Shown here: piece after piece, positions 1 to 5,069 of the stretch | How the letters are laid out: every line of letters starts with the position of its first letter | Numbering within the stretch: the stretch's first letter is position 1 | Assembly (NCBI GenBank): GCA_027004335.1 | Contig: JALTID010000023.1 | Location: 1-5,255 of the forward strand | Length of the DNA stretch: 5,255 bases | Direction: 5' to 3' | Source of the DNA: JALTID01 sp027004335 [NCBI: bacterium] | Lineage (GTDB): Bacteria > JALSQH01 | The notes under the pieces: model-generated | What the model saw: only the letters and a program-made list of their open reading frames with translations | What the model was told of the DNA's origin: nothing | Database searches by the model: none | Made by a program: the position numbers and the translations under genes

Positions 1-939
1 AAGATAATTAACATGAATCCCACTTAAATCCAGTTTAATTTTATTTATTAATCTACTTTCACGATAATTATAAAGATAAAGGAGTTTACTACTGGGATGG
101 GAACAGTGAGTGGTGCAAAAGGAGTACTGTTGAGCAATTAAAAAATTTCCAGTAATAGTTATAAACTTAAATGGTTGCCCCGATGTTTCCATTGTAATTT
201 TTCCCAGATAATTCTCCGGTTCAAGTGATTTATTAAGTTCATTGAAAGTTAACTGATCAATTATAATTTCATTGCCTTTAACGAAAGAATATAATAATTG
301 CTGTGATTCATCGTCATAATTCAGGTAATAATATTTTACACCATCAGGGTGACTTATTGGGATTTCTTCTCTTGTAACATAATCCTCTATGCAGGATTCT
401 TCCTTTCTCTCACCTTTTTTGCCAAGAAAACCTGAGTTAAACACTTCCAGGATCTTTGAACTATTTAGAAGAATCGTGTTAGAATAATATATTGAATAGT
501 GATCGTAGCTACACTTATTTTTGGATGAATTAAGTTTTCCAACTTTTTTCATGCTGTCTTCCATAATATCATACAGATACACATATCCACTTTTAGTATC
601 CTCAAGAATAACCCATTTCTTGTTATAAGAGAGGGGTGAAATGCTGTAATAATTAAACTCATACACCCCTAATCTCCATTTATAGCTCCCTTTGAAGGTT
701 TTGTGCTTTATCTTGTTTACTCCCCTGTCATCTACACTATAAACATTAATGTCTGTTGTAAAAACACCATCCTTTCCATTATATACAACTTTAACTGCGT
801 AAAGATTGGAAGTATCCGCCAGAAAAAAGGGAGAATCAAAAACAGGTGGCGTTGGATAATATGGACAATACTCACAACCACTAAATAAAAGAGTTGCAAA
901 ACTCAAGATAAGGACAATAAATGGCTTATTCTGTTTCAT
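1..939 (-). CDS. Putative secreted lipoprotein, 3' end cut by window edge
   Basis: The minus-strand frame stays open from the ATG at 939-937 to base 1, giving 313 codons with no stop, so the gene continues beyond the window. Residues 1-21 form a lipoprotein signal peptide: Lys at 2 and 5, a hydrophobic core (FIVLILSFATLLF), then LFSGC with the lipidation Cys at 22. Phe at -3 is less usual than Leu/Val/Ile. The mature part is rich in Tyr, Asn, Ser and Lys, with no membrane segment and no family I recognise; two nearby Cys occur late (CTTHC). The start is supported by an AAAAGGA ribosome site about 9 bases upstream, lying inside the preceding gene, and by a stop codon in frame two codons upstream. 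It overlaps the upstream gene by 14 bp, so the two are probably co-transcribed and translationally coupled. It would be anchored in a membrane and face outward; its function is unknown. Confidence 0.85.
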   Translation of the reverse strand, partial: MKQNKPFIVLILSFATLLFSGCEYCPYYPTPPVFDSPFFLADTSNLYAVKVVYNGKDGVFTTDINVYSVDDRGVNKIKHKTFKGSYKWRLGVYEFNYYSISPLSYNKKWVILEDTKSGYVYLYDIMEDSMKKVGKLNSSKNKCSYDHYSIYYSNTILLNSSKILEVFNSGFLGKKGERKEESCIEDYVTREEIPISHPDGVKYYYLNYDDESQQLLYSFVKGNEIIIDQLTFNELNKSLEPENYLGKITMETSGQPFKFITITGNFLIAQQYSFCTTHCSHPSSKLLYLYNYRESRLINKIKLDLSGIHVNYL

Positions 940-1297
940 TGATTATTTTCCTTTTACAAAGAAACAAGAAGAAAAATACTGCTAAAAAAGCAATTAAAAT
1001 GTCTGAAGGTTCTGTTTCGCTACAACCGCCTTCTTTTATTGACCTTGCGACAAATATTCCATCTTTTGAGATTATTGACCCTTTATTATGGAGGTCTCTC
1101 CCAATAACAATATTTCCCTCTGTTCCCACAATCTTAATTATCCCATCATTGTGTAGATTGTCACCGATATGGAGATCGGAAATAATCATCGGATCAATTC
1201 TTTCACTCGAATGATTACAGCTGTTCCCGGAACAACTATTCTTCCAATCGTTATTGTGGGCATATATAGGTCCCGAGAATACTAGAAAGAAAATCAC
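926..1297 (-). CDS. Small exported protein with beta-solenoid-like repeats and Cys-type C-terminal anchor
   Basis: The open frame has 123 codons from a GTG at 1297. I see a hydrophobic start ending at a likely signal peptidase site after IYA (residue 13), a Cys pair (CSGNSC, 22-27), and two imperfect rungs of about 20 residues (roughly 42-61 and 62-80) sharing I-G-x-x-L-H-N-x-G-x-I-I, typical of beta-solenoid or bactofilin/adhesin-like folds. The tail is GGC (90-92), a hydrophobic stretch (100-113) and CKRK (114-117), which resembles C-terminal sorting or anchor signals. The GTG has no ribosome site. A strong one (GGGAGGTGG) precedes an ATG at 1340, but that ATG is one base out of frame. Dropping one A just after it would give a 137-residue protein starting MKFLNFKHLAPHS, a better signal peptide. 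It overlaps the lipoprotein gene that follows. No family recognised; the frame is probably real because signal, repeats and tail are all coherent. Confidence 0.7.
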   Translation of the reverse strand: MIFFLVFSGPIYAHNNDWKNSCSGNSCNHSSERIDPMIISDLHIGDNLHNDGIIKIVGTEGNIVIGRDLHNKGSIISKDGIFVARSIKEGGCSETEPSDILIAFLAVFFFLFLCKRKIINETE

Positions 1298-1340
1298 TAA
1301 TGAATGAGGGGCTAAGTGCTTGAAATTTAAGAACTTTCAT
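1251..1340 (-). other. Out-of-frame 29-codon ORF at the strong start of the small exported gene
   Basis: The ATG at 1340 has the best ribosome site in this part of the window, but its own frame (MKVLKFQALS...) stops at 1253-1251, inside the next frame's coding region. It has no anchor or repeat features. I read it as the displaced true start of the 926-1297 gene after a one-base change, rather than as a separate peptide. A regulatory leader peptide is a less likely alternative. Confidence 0.4.
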
Positions 1341-1342
1341 GA

Positions 1343-1351
1343 CCACCTCCC
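1343..1351 (-). promoter_or_regulatory. Strong Shine-Dalgarno site for ATG at 1340
   Basis: On the minus strand this reads GGGAGGTGG, 2 bases before the ATG at 1340; the GGAGG core is 5 bases away. It is a near-perfect anti-16S match and shows where translation most likely begins. That start conflicts with the frame of the downstream body. Confidence 0.7.
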
Positions 1352-1370
1352 TATTTCAATTTCTGCTTTA

Positions 1371-1399
1371 ATTTTTGCACAATTTTGCCTGAATGTCAA
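1371..1399 (-). promoter_or_regulatory. Sigma70-like promoter for the envelope gene pair
   Basis: On the minus strand there is a perfect TTGACA -35 box (1399-1394), a 17-base spacer and AAAAAT as a weak -10 box (1376-1371, 4 of 6 matches). It would start transcription about 25 bases before the strong ribosome site at 1351-1343. The -35 match and the position support it; the -10 box is poor. Confidence 0.5.
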
Positions 1400-1488
1400 T
1401 AGATTGACTTTTCCTGGTTAAGACATCTTCCCCACCCTGAGTTAAAAATCTTTAGCAGTGGTGTCGCTTAGAATTTGAAGCAAATGAA

Positions 1489-1815
1489 TCACTGTGTCGG
1501 TAATCTTTTCAACACAAACTCTTTTATTTCTTCTGCCATTTTGATAGCCTCTTTTGCTTCTTCAAGTGTAGGCTCTTCGCTAACTAGAGGATATCGTACC
1601 TCAACAGCGTAGTCAGTTAACCTATCACCAAACTCCAATATCTGTAGGAAATCTTTATCAACAGCTGACGCTATCCCTATTAATTCTCCCAGATCATGGG
1701 TCTTTTCAAATTCTAATTCGCCATAAGTAAGAAACGCTTTAATGTATTTTTCAGCCGATTGTTGTGCATGGAAACATACCACATCAAGAGGAGGAGATTT
1801 ACCAACATTTATCAT
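1489..1815 (-). CDS. HEPN domain protein, partner of an MNT nucleotidyltransferase (start displaced)
   Basis: The 108-residue frame from the ATG at 1815 matches the HEPN family (PF05168 type): CFHAQQSAEKYIKAFL (14-29), THDLGELI (39-46), then a helix with DYAVEVRYP (68-76). HEPN proteins usually begin with a W-x-K-K-A-E-x-D-L helix, and here WIKKVENDLLTAKH is encoded in the same frame just upstream (1857-1816), so the ATG at 1815 is too late. The frame is open back to 1887 but has no normal start codon. An ATG at 1891 would supply one (MKEKKIELVGAW, 133 residues in all) if the A8 run at 1877-1884 lost one base. In MNT-HEPN modules the HEPN protein is often the toxin. This one lacks the R-x4-6-H RNase motif (it has RYPLVSEE), so RNase activity is doubtful. 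It lies directly downstream of its MNT partner in the same operon. Confidence 0.85.
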   Translation of the reverse strand: MINVGKSPPLDVVCFHAQQSAEKYIKAFLTYGELEFEKTHDLGELIGIASAVDKDFLQILEFGDRLTDYAVEVRYPLVSEEPTLEEAKEAIKMAEEIKEFVLKRLPTQ

Positions 1816-1850
1816 ATGCTTTGCTGTTAAAAGATCGTTTTCAACTTTCT

Positions 1851-2219
1851 TTATCCAGGCACCAACCAGTTCAATCTTTTTTTTCTTTCATAAATTACTT
1901 TACCTTTATTAACCACAGTTGATAAAAATGCTCCCTTAACATCTTTCCAGTCCTCTATCTCATTTTCAGTTGCAACAATAATATCCTTGGCAATAAGAAA
2001 CTTCCTTAAAGCCTTCCTTATCCTGAATCTTATTTCTCTTCTTTTTTCTTTTAGTTCACCTACGATCACAAGTAAATCCAGATCACTATCCTGTGTAGGA
2101 TGTCCATAAGCATAAGAACCAAAAAGAATTATTTTTTCAGGATTCACTGCCGCTACAATTCTATCAACTATTTCCCGAAGAAGTTCTTCATCGACTTCAG
2201 AAACTTTGACTAATTCCAT
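1851..2219 (-). CDS. MNT-type minimal nucleotidyltransferase (antitoxin-like)
   Basis: This 122-residue protein has the pol-beta nucleotidyltransferase signature (PF01909): G34-S35, ten residues, then D46-L-D48, i.e. GSX10DXD, with a likely third acidic residue at D79 in KDIIVAT. These residues bind Mg-NTP. In characterised MNT-HEPN modules the enzyme transfers AMP from ATP to its HEPN partner and neutralises it; that role is inferred here. The start at 2219 is supported by AAAGG about 8 bases upstream and by a promoter at 2240-2268. A short helical region (1-28) precedes the catalytic core, as is usual. The last residues, RLNWLVPG, run over the start of the HEPN gene and look like an artefact of the A8 phase; the expected end is at residue 115. 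All catalytic residues are present, so the enzyme looks functional. Confidence 0.9.
   Translation of the reverse strand: MELVKVSEVDEELLREIVDRIVAAVNPEKIILFGSYAYGHPTQDSDLDLLVIVGELKEKRREIRFRIRKALRKFLIAKDIIVATENEIEDWKDVKGAFLSTVVNKGKVIYERKKRLNWLVPG
1877..1884 (-). other. A8 homopolymer with apparent +1 frameshift at the MNT/HEPN junction
   Basis: The run reads as eight A on the coding (minus) strand. With eight A, the nucleotidyltransferase reads through to an unusual tail and the HEPN gene has no start: the ATG at 1891 gives only MKEKKD then stop. With seven A, the nucleotidyltransferase would end ...IYERKKD at a TGA (1873-1871), and the HEPN protein would start at 1891 with its full first helix. 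The repaired genes would overlap by about 21 bases. The cause could be a sequencing or assembly error, a mutation, phase variation or polymerase slippage. Confidence 0.65.
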
Positions 2220-2239
2220 AAATATTACCTTTCTTTTTA

Positions 2240-2268
2240 ATTATGACAGAAAATTGGATGGTAATCAA
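2240..2268 (-). promoter_or_regulatory. Sigma70-like promoter for the MNT-HEPN operon
   Basis: On the minus strand: TTGATT (-35, 2268-2263, 4 of 6), a 17-base spacer, and CATAAT (-10, 2245-2240, 5 of 6). Predicted transcription begins around 2233, giving a short leader that holds the AAAGG ribosome site before the ATG at 2219. Confidence 0.5.
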
Positions 2269-2307
2269 AAAATTCGCCATCTCATTTTTCGCCTTATAAC
2301 CTTCCTG

Positions 2308-2493
2308 ATAATCCATAAACTTTCCCAAAAAGGAAGATATTATGTTTGATCTTAAACATCCACATGATTCATTTTTTAAACATCTCATGAGTAACCCTCA
2401 AAATGTGAGGGATTTTATAAAAGCATTTTTACCAGCAAAGATTGTGAGGAATCTTGATCTTGAGAATCTGAAGATAATTGATACGGAGAAAAT
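2308..2493 (+). repeat. Direct repeat copy 1: Rpn gene 5' region
   Basis: This 186-base stretch matches 5070-5255 in the same orientation. The coding part (2342-2493 against 5104-5255) differs at 25 of 152 positions by my hand alignment, about 84% identity without gaps. The 34-base leader is also conserved (ATAAT-CATAAACTTTCC then AAAAGGA), with a compensating pair of one-base gaps. The match may continue past the window end and, more weakly, further upstream. Confidence 0.85.
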
Positions 2494-2533
2494 AGATAAA
2501 AGATATAAACGATACTACCTTGATATTTCCTGA
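2342..2533 (+). pseudogene. Truncated Rpn-family (PD-(D/E)XK, transposase_31-like) nuclease, 5' remnant
   Basis: The 63-residue frame begins MFDLKHPHDSFFKHLMSNP and continues with DFIKAFLP and the helix IVRNLDLENLKIIDTEK, the typical N-terminus of Rpn recombination-promoting nuclease / putative transposase proteins, which are usually near 300 residues. It stops at a TGA right after KRYYLDIS, where family members continue with the nuclease core (usually YY-S/L-D-L then strands carrying the remaining catalytic acids). The nuclease should therefore be inactive. The break lies 3 bases before a GC-rich palindrome. An AAGGA site 7 bases before the ATG is intact. The second copy at 5104 shares 45 of its first 50 residues. 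Of 20 changed codons between the copies, 15 are silent, so both were under selection as proteins before this one broke. Confidence 0.8.
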
Positions 2534-2536
2534 TGT

Positions 2537-2562
2537 AGGGGGTGCACAGCCGTGCGCCCCTT
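2537..2562. repeat. REP-like GC-rich palindrome, copy A
   Basis: GGGGTGCAC (2539-2547), loop AGCC, then GTGCGCCCC (2552-2560) form a 9-bp stem with one G-T pair, extendable by two pairs outward. It stands out as GC-rich in AT-rich DNA and shares the core GCCGTGCGCC with the palindrome at 4996-5019. It directly follows the stop of the broken Rpn gene and may act as a transcription end or barrier, though no T-run follows it. Confidence 0.7.
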
Positions 2563-2635
2563 CCCGGGTATCATAAGAATTCAACAATTCAAGATTCCCA
2601 CAATTGTGTCAACGGCTTTTGGGTCACAGCCTCCT

Positions 2636-2663
2636 TTGCCCTCTCTCTTACTCTGTATATAAT
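2636..2663 (+). promoter_or_regulatory. Sigma70-like promoter immediately before bioB
   Basis: TTGCCC (2636-2641, 4 of 6), a 16-base spacer and a perfect TATAAT (2658-2663). Transcription would start near 2670, only about 3 bases before the ATG at 2673, so the bioB message may be nearly leaderless. I found no paired BirA-type operator here. Confidence 0.5.
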
Positions 2664-2672
2664 GGAAAGATA

Positions 2673-3674
2673 ATGAAAGAAAAAAGTATCAGTCAGCAGG
2701 AGATTCTTAATTTTCTTGAAAACCTATCTCCCGAAGAGTTTCCTCCGCCACCTGAGATTATATATAAACTGGAGGAGATTAATTCCCACGAAGGAATGAC
2801 AGCACTTTTTAAAATTGCCACAAAACTGCGAGAAAAAAAATTTGGTAAAAAGATTGAATTCTGCGCTATTGCAAATGCCAAATCTGGGCTATGCCCGGAA
2901 GATTGTGCCTTTTGTGCTCAATCATCAAGATCAAAGGCAAAAATTGATATTTATCCACTCATTGAACCTGAGAAAATTTTAAAAAAAGCTCTGGTCGCTA
3001 AAAAAGGAAGAGCTAAAAGATTCTCCATTGTAACCAGTGGAAGAGGAGAATTCACCAGAAAAGAAAAATTAAAGATCCTTAAAGCAGTGGAACTGATCAG
3101 GGAAAAAGCAGATATGCTTCCAGATGCATCACTGGGAATTGTGGAAAGAAATTTTTTAAAAGACCTGAAAAAAGCTGGGCTAACCCGTTATCACAACAAC
3201 CTTGAAACATCCAGATCATTTTTTCCCAGAATAGTAACCACCCATAAGCAGGAAGATAAAATAAAGACACTATCAGTGGCAAAAGAGGTGGGACTGGAGA
3301 TCTGTTCCGGCGGTATCATTGGAATGGGGGAAGCATTTGAGCAGAGGATTGAGTTAGCTTTTCAACTAAGAGAATTAGATGTGGATTCAGTACCAATAAA
3401 TTTCCTCCATCCCATCCCGGGGACTCCTCTGGAAAATGCTCATTATTTAACACCTATTGATGCACTGAAAACTGTTGCTGTTTTTAGAATGATTTTGCCA
3501 GACAAACATATTCTCATAGCGGGAGGTAGAGAATACCTGATGAAAGACCTTCAATCACTCCTGCTATTATCAGGAATTTCTGGTTTAATGGTGGGTAACT
3601 ACCTCACAACCCGGGGAAGAGATTTTAAAGATGATATAAAAATGGTTGAAGAACTGGGACTTGACATAATATGA
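2673..3674 (+). CDS. bioB: Biotin synthase (radical SAM), anaerobe-type cluster ligands
   Basis: BioB inserts sulfur into dethiobiotin to make biotin, using S-adenosylmethionine radical chemistry. The 333-residue product from the ATG at 2673 carries the radical SAM motif CPEDCAFC (Cys 74, 78, 81), preceded by FCAIANAKSG with an extra Cys at 64. It also has RYHNNLETS (172-180; substrate and SAM contacts), ICSGGIIGMGE (210-220), SVPINFL (239-245) and AGGRE (283-287, the conserved Arg at 286). Two usual ligands of the sacrificial [2Fe-2S] cluster are missing: E. coli Cys97 aligns with Ser118 (RFSIVTSG) and Cys128 with Ala152 (DASLG), while Cys188 is kept as Cys211. This pattern fits Type II BioB of obligate anaerobes, which carry a different auxiliary cluster. 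A TTG at 2604 in frame would add 23 residues unlike BioB, so I prefer 2673, where a weak GGAAAG precedes the ATG. It overlaps bioF by 4 bases. Confidence 0.95.
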   Translation: MKEKSISQQEILNFLENLSPEEFPPPPEIIYKLEEINSHEGMTALFKIATKLREKKFGKKIEFCAIANAKSGLCPEDCAFCAQSSRSKAKIDIYPLIEPEKILKKALVAKKGRAKRFSIVTSGRGEFTRKEKLKILKAVELIREKADMLPDASLGIVERNFLKDLKKAGLTRYHNNLETSRSFFPRIVTTHKQEDKIKTLSVAKEVGLEICSGGIIGMGEAFEQRIELAFQLRELDVDSVPINFLHPIPGTPLENAHYLTPIDALKTVAVFRMILPDKHILIAGGREYLMKDLQSLLLLSGISGLMVGNYLTTRGRDFKDDIKMVEELGLDII

Positions 3675-4861
3675 GCTGGCTTGAAGAATTTCTTAAGAAT
3701 TCTCTATTACAAATAAGAAAAAATAAACTCTTTCGGGAATTAAGAGAGGTCTCAACCTCCCAGGGAGCAAGAATTGTTATTAATGGGAAGGAGGTCGTAA
3801 ATTTCTCATCCAACGATTACCTCGGCCTCGCAAGTCATCCGGAAGTCATACAGGCACTTATTGATTCAGCGAAAGAATGGGGGGTCGGTTCAGGAGCTGC
3901 AAGACTCATAGTGGGAAATCATTCTCCCCATATCCAGCTTGAAAAATTCCTTGCAGAATTCAAGGAAAAAGAAGCAGCTTTAGTTTTTAATACAGGCTAC
4001 CACGCTAACACCGGGATAATTTCAGCAATTATGAATAGAGAAGGAGCAATCTTCAGTGACGAGTTAAATCATGCTTCAATAATTGATGGTTGCAGGCTTA
4101 GCAAAACGGAGGTAAAAATTTTTAGACACAGGGATATGGAACATCTTGAAAAACTCCTTCGGGAAAGCAGAGCAGAGAAAAAATTAATTGTAACTGATTC
4201 TGTTTTCAGCATGGATGGTGACCTCGCTCCACTCCCTGAACTTGTTGAGCTTGCAGCAAAATATGATGCCGCTGTGATGGTTGATGAGGCACATGCAACA
4301 GGAGTTTTTGGCCCAGAGGGAAGAGGCCTTGCATTTCACCACAATTTACAGAATAAAATTGAGATCCATATGGGCACACTGGGTAAAGCTGTGGGAATTG
4401 CCGGGGGATATGTGGCAGGATCAAAGGCTCTCATAGATTTTCTTATCAACAAAAGCAGAAGTTTTATTTTTACCACAGGCTACCCTCCAGCACTGGCAGA
4501 TGCCATTATTCAGGCACTAAAAATTATTAAAACTGATGATAAAAGAAGAGAGAAGCTCTGGGAAAATGTAAAGTTTTTCCAGAAAAAAGCAGAAGAACTA
4601 TTCCAGACAGAAATAAAAATTGAATCACCCATTATCCCCATAGTAATTGGAGACCCTGAAGATACCATGAGAATTTCCAGGTATCTATTTGTAAAAGGAT
4701 TCTTCACAGGAGCAGTAAGACCCCCCACGGTTCCACCAGGTACCTCCCGTCTTAGAATATCTCTTATGGCAACCCATACAGAAGAGGAAGTTGAGTTATT
4801 TTTGAATACCCTGAAAAAAGCAGAATCTGAAATGAGACTGAATTTCAGGATAGGAAACTAA
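3671..4861 (+). CDS. bioF: 8-amino-7-oxononanoate synthase (PLP enzyme)
   Basis: BioF condenses pimeloyl-CoA or pimeloyl-ACP with L-alanine to 8-amino-7-oxononanoate, the first committed step of biotin ring assembly, in the cytosol. The 396-residue protein is full length for the alpha-oxoamine synthase family. Visible motifs are NFSSNDYLGL (44-53), GSGAARLIVGNH (73-84), the His that stacks on PLP at 134 (ELNHAS), DSVFSMDGD (176-184), DEAHATG (205-211; Asp and His contact PLP), and the PLP-binding Lys239 in GTLGKAVG. RPPTVPPGTSRLRIS near the end is also typical. Its ATG overlaps the bioB stop (ATGA), and there is only a distant GGGA, so translation is probably coupled to bioB. The close relative 2-amino-3-ketobutyrate CoA ligase (Kbl) is the main alternative, but the bioB neighbour makes BioF far more likely. 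BioA and BioD are not in this window. Confidence 0.93.
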   Translation: MSWLEEFLKNSLLQIRKNKLFRELREVSTSQGARIVINGKEVVNFSSNDYLGLASHPEVIQALIDSAKEWGVGSGAARLIVGNHSPHIQLEKFLAEFKEKEAALVFNTGYHANTGIISAIMNREGAIFSDELNHASIIDGCRLSKTEVKIFRHRDMEHLEKLLRESRAEKKLIVTDSVFSMDGDLAPLPELVELAAKYDAAVMVDEAHATGVFGPEGRGLAFHHNLQNKIEIHMGTLGKAVGIAGGYVAGSKALIDFLINKSRSFIFTTGYPPALADAIIQALKIIKTDDKRREKLWENVKFFQKKAEELFQTEIKIESPIIPIVIGDPEDTMRISRYLFVKGFFTGAVRPPTVPPGTSRLRISLMATHTEEEVELFLNTLKKAESEMRLNFRIGN

Positions 4862-4925
4862 AATTCCCAAAATAGTTTTATCTGATACATAGAGGATGAA
4901 AACCTAACTGTGTGGGAGGTGGTGT

Positions 4926-4964
4926 ATGAATATGGCAAACAGAGTACAAACACTTATATCTTGA
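4926..4964 (+). other. 12-codon mini-ORF with a strong ribosome site
   Basis: MNMANRVQTLIS follows GGGAGGTGG (4914-4922) at a good distance from the ATG, and ends at a TGA directly before a degenerate REP-like sequence. The ribosome site is much better than that of either bio gene. It could be the stump of a gene cut off by the repeat, a leader peptide, or chance. I do not recognise it. Confidence 0.3.
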
Positions 4965-4982
4965 AGGGTGCATGGCTGTGGC
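4965..4982. repeat. Degenerate REP-like half element, copy B
   Basis: AGGGTGCATGGCTGTGGC resembles the left arm and centre of copy A (GGGGTGCACAGCCGTGCGC), but the right arm is lost, so no stem forms. It lies 13 bases before copy C, as though two elements stood in tandem. The match is by eye and modest. Confidence 0.35.
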
Positions 4983-4995
4983 AAAATCTATTTCC

Positions 4996-5019
4996 AGAGG
5001 CACACGGCCGTGCGCCTCT
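4996..5019. repeat. REP-like GC-rich palindrome, copy C
   Basis: A 24-base palindrome centred on GGCC: AGAGGCACACGG pairs with CCGTGCGCCTCT, with a single A-C mismatch (5002/5013). It shares GCCGTGCGCC with copy A at 2537-2562. It sits 84 bases before the second Rpn gene, while copy A follows the first. No T-run follows, so it is not a classic terminator. Confidence 0.7.
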
Positions 5020-5069
5020 ACAGCAGTCCATGGAAAATTCGTGTATCCAATTTTCTTGCAATCTTTCTA

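Noticed and set aside
703-888. Plus-strand 61-codon open frame
   Set aside because: It lies antisense inside the lipoprotein gene, whose minus-strand frame is open over all 313 codons.
921-1214. Plus-strand 97-codon open frame
   Set aside because: It is antisense to the exported-protein gene, which has a coherent signal, repeats and anchor; its product shows no family features.
1341-1488. Possible terminator between the HEPN gene and the envelope genes
   Set aside because: I found no stable hairpin followed by a T-run on the minus strand; only the TTGACA promoter is clear in this gap.
2197-2388. Minus-strand 63-codon open frame between the MNT gene and the Rpn remnant
   Set aside because: It crosses the MNT promoter and is antisense to the Rpn start; no recognisable product or ribosome site.
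2599-2608. Perfect 10-base palindrome CACAATTGTG upstream of bioB as a possible operator
   Set aside because: Short, with a fair chance of random occurrence, about 60 bases from the predicted transcription start and unlike the paired BirA operator.
2604-2672. TTG start that would extend BioB by 23 residues
   Set aside because: The added sequence (MCQRLLGHSLLC...) does not resemble BioB, covers the promoter and has no ribosome site; the ATG at 2673 gives a normal-length enzyme.
2566-2672. Open frame before bioB reading ...GFWVTASFALSLTLYIMER, resembling a membrane-protein C-terminus
   Set aside because: It is short, has no start and no family match that I can name, and overlaps a promoter; probably chance.
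4206-4728. Minus-strand open frames of 72 codons within bioF
   Set aside because: They are antisense to a fully conserved bioF and show no protein-like motifs.
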